Source: Siderastrea radians
Taxonomy: Eukaryota > Cnidaria > Anthozoa > Scleractinia > Rhizangiidae
Direction of reading: 5' to 3'
NCBI GenBank assembly: GCA_964017195.1
Contig: OZ024900.1
Coordinates: 27,335,929 to 27,399,928, forward strand
DNA length: 64,000 nucleotides
Part shown: positions 60,337 to 64,000 of the stretch, one piece after another
Position numbering within the stretch: the first letter of the stretch is position 1
Layout of the letters: each line of letters opens with the position of its first letter
Notes under the pieces: generated by a model
Database searches by the model: none
What the model saw: the letters and a program-made list of their open reading frames with translations, nothing else
Told to the model about the DNA's origin: nothing
Translations under genes and position numbers: made by a program

Positions 60337-60987
60337 GGTGATTCCATTCAATTGCATTATGCATCCTTTCTGTGCATCAGTTCTTATGTAATTAGCGCGT
60401 ACACAAGCACGCGCACCTTCGGAACTTGATAGGATTTCTATGAAAGCTGAGCTGTTCAGAGAAATAAATGGTCGTTTTCTCCTAAACGAGCTTGGTGACC
60501 CCCATTTTTTAGCACATAAATTCAAATGGCACACGGTCTAGTACAATATATCGCGATTTTGAGAAAAGTTAAAAATTCTGCTTTGAGATATTTTTATTTA
60601 AATGCTGAAAAGAACACGTCTTTAGGTGCAGTAGGGTATGTACGCTCGCTGCAAATTTTTAAATTTATTTCATAATCTTGATTCCTGTTCAACTCAAATA
60701 GTATACAATAGAAGATAAATGTCTGTTTTGTTGAGCTGCTTCAATATTTCATTATGTACAAGCAATGACTTTTTAAAGCAATTATAGTTCTCATTACTAG
60801 GGTTTCTCAGGAAAACCTTGCGGGTCGTATATAGTTGCTATTAATGACTATCCATTTTGTGAAAAAACAAGCATGCATATGGTGACCCCTATTTTTTATT
60901 GCACTTTTGAACTGTTCTAAACATAATAACCAACTAGACCAAGTTTTAGAAAATTTTAAATATTCCTTCTATTTCGATAGAATCACC
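60337..60987. mobile_element. TTAA MITE, related type
   Basis: Termini GGTGATTC and GAATCACC, with TTAA outside both (60333-60336 and 60988-60991). Its size and the TGACCCC and TGTGCAT motifs recall the copies at 36.6 and 46.1 kb, though the ends differ. Confidence 0.75.
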
Positions 60988-61161
60988 TTAACTTTTGCTG
61001 TTCTTAAAGAGAAGCATCTCGACTTCAAGTGATAAGGCCTCCTTTGTTACTTTTATTATTTTATCTAAGCCACAGCTTGTTTTTTTCTTGTATAGACAGC
61101 TCCAGTAACTTCAATGCTGTATACAAGACTGATACAGACACCAACGCTAATTATTTCATAC

Positions 61162-61392
61162 CTTTTGCATCCACCTTGCAGAATTCATTGTCAAAACCAC
61201 AAGCAGGCCTTCCAAGGGGAATCTTTGTTGTGCCACCAGGCCATTTGATTGTTTTATTCAACAGCTGAAGTTCTCCAGTTGTGCCAAAATAGTTGAAAAC
61301 TCTCTCACTTTGCATACCCGAGAGAAATGACTGTATTCTATAAGAGGCCACTCTATCTCCCTTTTCGTCAATTCCAACAGGGCCTGATACAC
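61162..61392 (-). CDS. Guanylyl cyclase exon: extracellular domain end
   Basis: Encodes 76 full codons with two bases of a split codon at the start and one at the end. RVASYRIQSF, FNYFGTTGEL and IKWPGG lead to RPACGFDNEFCK. The P-x-CGFDNE-x-C block closes the ligand-binding domain of receptor guanylyl cyclases just outside the membrane. The acceptor is TTTTTCATCAG and the donor is GTATGA. Its upstream partner exon must end in one base of a split codon and was not found before 64 kb. Confidence 0.93.
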
Positions 61393-62329
61393 CTGATGAA
61401 AAATCAAATTAAAACACAGTTCTCATAATAAATCCACTTTTGTGCATAGAATTAGCTATTAAATCCCAGGTATATCACACCAGCATGCCTGCAAACTTAG
61501 CTCATTAGCCCTTCACAATCAGGAAATCAGTTGTCAGTACAATATTTGCCAATTATCTTTCCAGTAAACCTGGAAATGGCCATGGCAAATTGATGGCATT
61601 ATCATAAACAAAATTGTTGGCATGCCAGTGGCATATGAGAACCAAGGCTTACATGCCACTTACAGATTTCAAAGAAAACAATCCTTTCCTTGGCTGGTAT
61701 AGCCTTCAACTCTAAAGGATTCAGGAACACAAAGGGATAAGCATCAGTAGATTGTGTCACGTGAGAAATTAAAAAAAAACCAATGAACATCGAATCAACA
61801 GATAGATCAAGCGATACAAGCTTACCACTAACAAGATGAACAGAATTTAAGTGAGAGAACTGCACCATAAAAAGCTAATAAATTTCACTCCTAATTTTTC
61901 ATGATCAGCTCTGATAGATTTCTTCAGGAATCAGTCCATCTAAAGAGGATCCAGGGGCGGGATATTGTCCTCGGCAAGGACAAAACCACATACAGAATGG
62001 TCATGTTTTCATGTTGTCTTCAGCAACTATCCTAAAACACCTCAATTCCATGCTTGGCCACTCACTCATGCATATGCAATGTCGATTTTTAACTTTCAGA
62101 TGTTCATCCTCATACATTTCACCCATCTTGCGGCACGAAATGCTGAAAAACGGTTCATGACAAAATGCCATCCACAAAAATCCCTTAGGAACAACACCAA
62201 ATCTGAAGTTAGGCTGGCCATTAACACAGTTTTCTTGCGGCTATGTGTTATTCATTGTTATTTTCAAACCACTGGCAGTTGGGGGATCAAAATTGGCAAG
62301 ATGCAAGTTCAACTAAAAATATATAATTA
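61393..62329. other. Upstream flank or intron; no exon recognised
   Basis: The cyclase exon that should precede 61392 must end with one base of a split Gly codon. I found no segment here with ligand-binding-domain sequence. Confidence 0.4.
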
Positions 62330-63215
62330 CGTATATTTTGATATGTTTTATTGGGCAAAGTACCATTGCCATGGCAACATGACTGGTAATAAACCAGCAT
62401 AAAATAATGGGTTTGATTTATTTTCAGAAAACCTAGTCATTAGATTGTTCCCATCGTTTGTCTCTAGGAAACTCAAAAAAAAAAAAAAACTACAGGCCTA
62501 TTGACACTGATCTCGTGAAATTTTGACAAAAAAGGTTCCAACGTTGCAACACACGCATGGTTGAACGACCACTCCATTGACTTTAAAAGTGCTCATGTAA
62601 TCAACAAGGGAAATTTCCGCGTTAGAAAAACACTGGAATAATGGAACACAGCAATTACAAGCGACGCAGACAATAATGCGAAACAATTACCTAGACAATA
62701 TTCAATTTTATTATGATCTTCTGATTAGCATTTTATTCCCACTAAAGTATTCTTATTGTTTTTTATTATAATTTCTCTTTTTCACACTTTTTGTAGCATG
62801 TATTTTAATGTTCACGCTTTTTATTCATCACTTGTCAAAGATTGCAGACTGGCAATCGAAAGCTCAAAACTTTTAAATTTTTAACCAGAGAACGCTCAAA
62901 ATCTTATTAATTTCATTGGTGTTTTGCATTTTAACGTTTTCTGAACATGTCCTCTGTCAGATTTCAATTACGCATGTTCTAAACTAGTATTCTACCAAAT
63001 TTCATGAGATTCTAAATTATGAGCAGTTCTGTAGAAATCAGTACATCTCCACTAAACCAAGCAGACACAATATTCTGGTTAACTGCAAATGCGTTCATTT
63101 GACAGGGTTCTTGACGCGTACAAACAATCCCAGAAAGGCAGGGTATTTTCCAGTAGTATCACCTTCAATACATTGAAAAACAAACGTTTTTCACACAACA
63201 AACTGTTTTATTGCT
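62330..63215 (-). repeat. Dispersed repeat copy 2, inverted and interrupted
   Basis: The reverse complement matches 24700-25250. About 390 bases (roughly 62530-62920) are extra in this copy, placed between its GTGAAATTTTGAC and GTTTTGCATTTT segments. Confidence 0.7.
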
Positions 63216-64000
63216 GAGACGGAAAATAACATTTTCACAATCTTCACTGGACAAAATATAATGATCGCTGCACAGGTGCCATGTTTGTTTTTCTTAAAGC
63301 CTTGCTGTCGCACCAACTCACGTCACCAATACAAATCATAAAGCGTGTTCAGACACCTTAAGGGTCTCCCCCCTTAATCGTTGCCTCTCGTTACAACTGT
63401 CGTAAGGTCTTAAACATATTTCAAAATCCTACGACATCTTTTATGTTGTCCATAGCTTTCGGATTTACAAGAAGCAACTAGCAAAACATAGCCCTTTTTG
63501 GTTATGTAAAACTTTCAAACCTTCTTTCTCCCTACAGATGGCCAGGATGGAAATGGATCGTGGTTTCAGATATTGGGATGTATTTTATCAAGCTACTTGT
63601 ATGCTTCTGAGATAATTAAGCATTCAAAACAACAAAGTTGTACATGTACCACCTAAATCAGCCCTAAAGTTGTATTTGCCTTGCATTTGCTAAGTGCGGG
63701 CTTAGAGATTCCTGGAAAAAAAAACAGGTTTATGCTGAAATTTTGGTTGGAAGGTTAAGAAAAAATACTTTCATTTTTCTGATTTAAATTTTACAAAAGC
63801 ATAGTGCAAAAAGCAGCAATTACTTAGCAAGTTGTTGCTTATTCTGGATTAGTTTTAGGAACTGGGTGATAATGAAGATTTGCTGCCCTGAGCGATCCTG
63901 AGCTGGGTTGTTCAAAGCACAACTATGCTAATCCAAGACAAGTGCCACCCTGAATCTTGAATTAGCATTAACTGGTTTTTAAACACCCATGGAGGCCCTG
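63216..64000. other. No gene recognised
   Basis: AT-rich. A short segment near 63660-63715 has splice-like borders, but every frame stops or lacks homology. Confidence 0.35.

Larger units (their letters stand above)
19981..61392 (-). other. Membrane guanylyl cyclase gene (3' 17 exons, 5' end outside window)
   Basis: Seventeen minus-strand segments with AG/GT boundaries and matching phases join into 2063 coding bases, giving 686 residues and a stop. Domain order (numbering from the first complete codon): end of the extracellular ligand-binding domain 1-80; transmembrane helix about 84-105; juxtamembrane segment to about 165; kinase-homology domain about 165-415; dimerisation helix about 425-460; cyclase domain about 475-655; tail to 686. 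This is the order of receptor guanylyl cyclases (natriuretic-peptide or sperm-receptor type), which make cGMP from GTP at the plasma membrane. The cyclase residues are intact: metal-binding Asp491 and Asp535, guanine-selecting Glu531 and Cys603, and Asn610/Arg614. The ligand cannot be inferred. Introns range from about 0.2 to 12 kb and carry most of the window's transposons. Confidence 0.95.

Noticed and set aside
61965..62402. 145-codon plus-strand frame
   Set aside because: No recognisable domain; its 3' end overlaps the dispersed repeat starting at 62330.
63655..63720. Possible small upstream exon of the cyclase
   Set aside because: Splice-like borders, but each frame stops or does not match a ligand-binding domain.

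Overview
The window looks like nuclear DNA of a cnidarian, most likely a stony coral. It is AT-rich and split by introns, and it is crowded with non-LTR retrotransposons, a DIRS-like element, fold-back MITEs and tRNA-like repeats. The identification is an inference from gene structure and repeat types; nothing in the sequence names a species.

Host genes are few. One large gene on the minus strand spans at least positions 61392 down to 19981. I could join 17 exons with compatible splice phases into the C-terminal 686 residues of a membrane (receptor-type) guanylyl cyclase: the end of the extracellular ligand-binding domain, one transmembrane helix, a kinase-homology domain, a dimerisation helix, a complete cyclase domain and a short tail ending in a stop codon. 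Its 5' exons were not found in 61.4-64 kb and probably lie beyond the window. On the plus strand, 1595-1776 looks like the last coding exon of another, unrecognised gene.

Layout: 0-1.5 kb, a tandem CCAAT-containing repeat and an intron; 1.6-2.0 kb, a terminal exon and its 3' UTR; 2-4.6 kb, LINE debris and microsatellites; 4.9-8.6 kb, a TTAA-flanked element; 8.8-12.0 kb, a decayed DIRS-like retroelement on the minus strand, beside a 1.34 kb transposon with a 9-bp target duplication (12.0-13.4 kb); 13.4-20 kb, intergenic sequence with small MITEs; 20-61.4 kb, the guanylyl cyclase gene. Its introns hold a tRNA-like array, a 3.0 kb CACTA-type element carrying a PIF/Harbinger-type MITE, several TTAA MITEs, two LINE families and a multi-level nest of transposons between 47.5 and 58.5 kb. 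61.4-64 kb contains repeats and no recognised exon.

I found no operon-like, CRISPR or defence system. The notable content is the transposon archaeology: many insertions can be resolved to the base from target-site duplications, and they give a relative order of events inside one gene.
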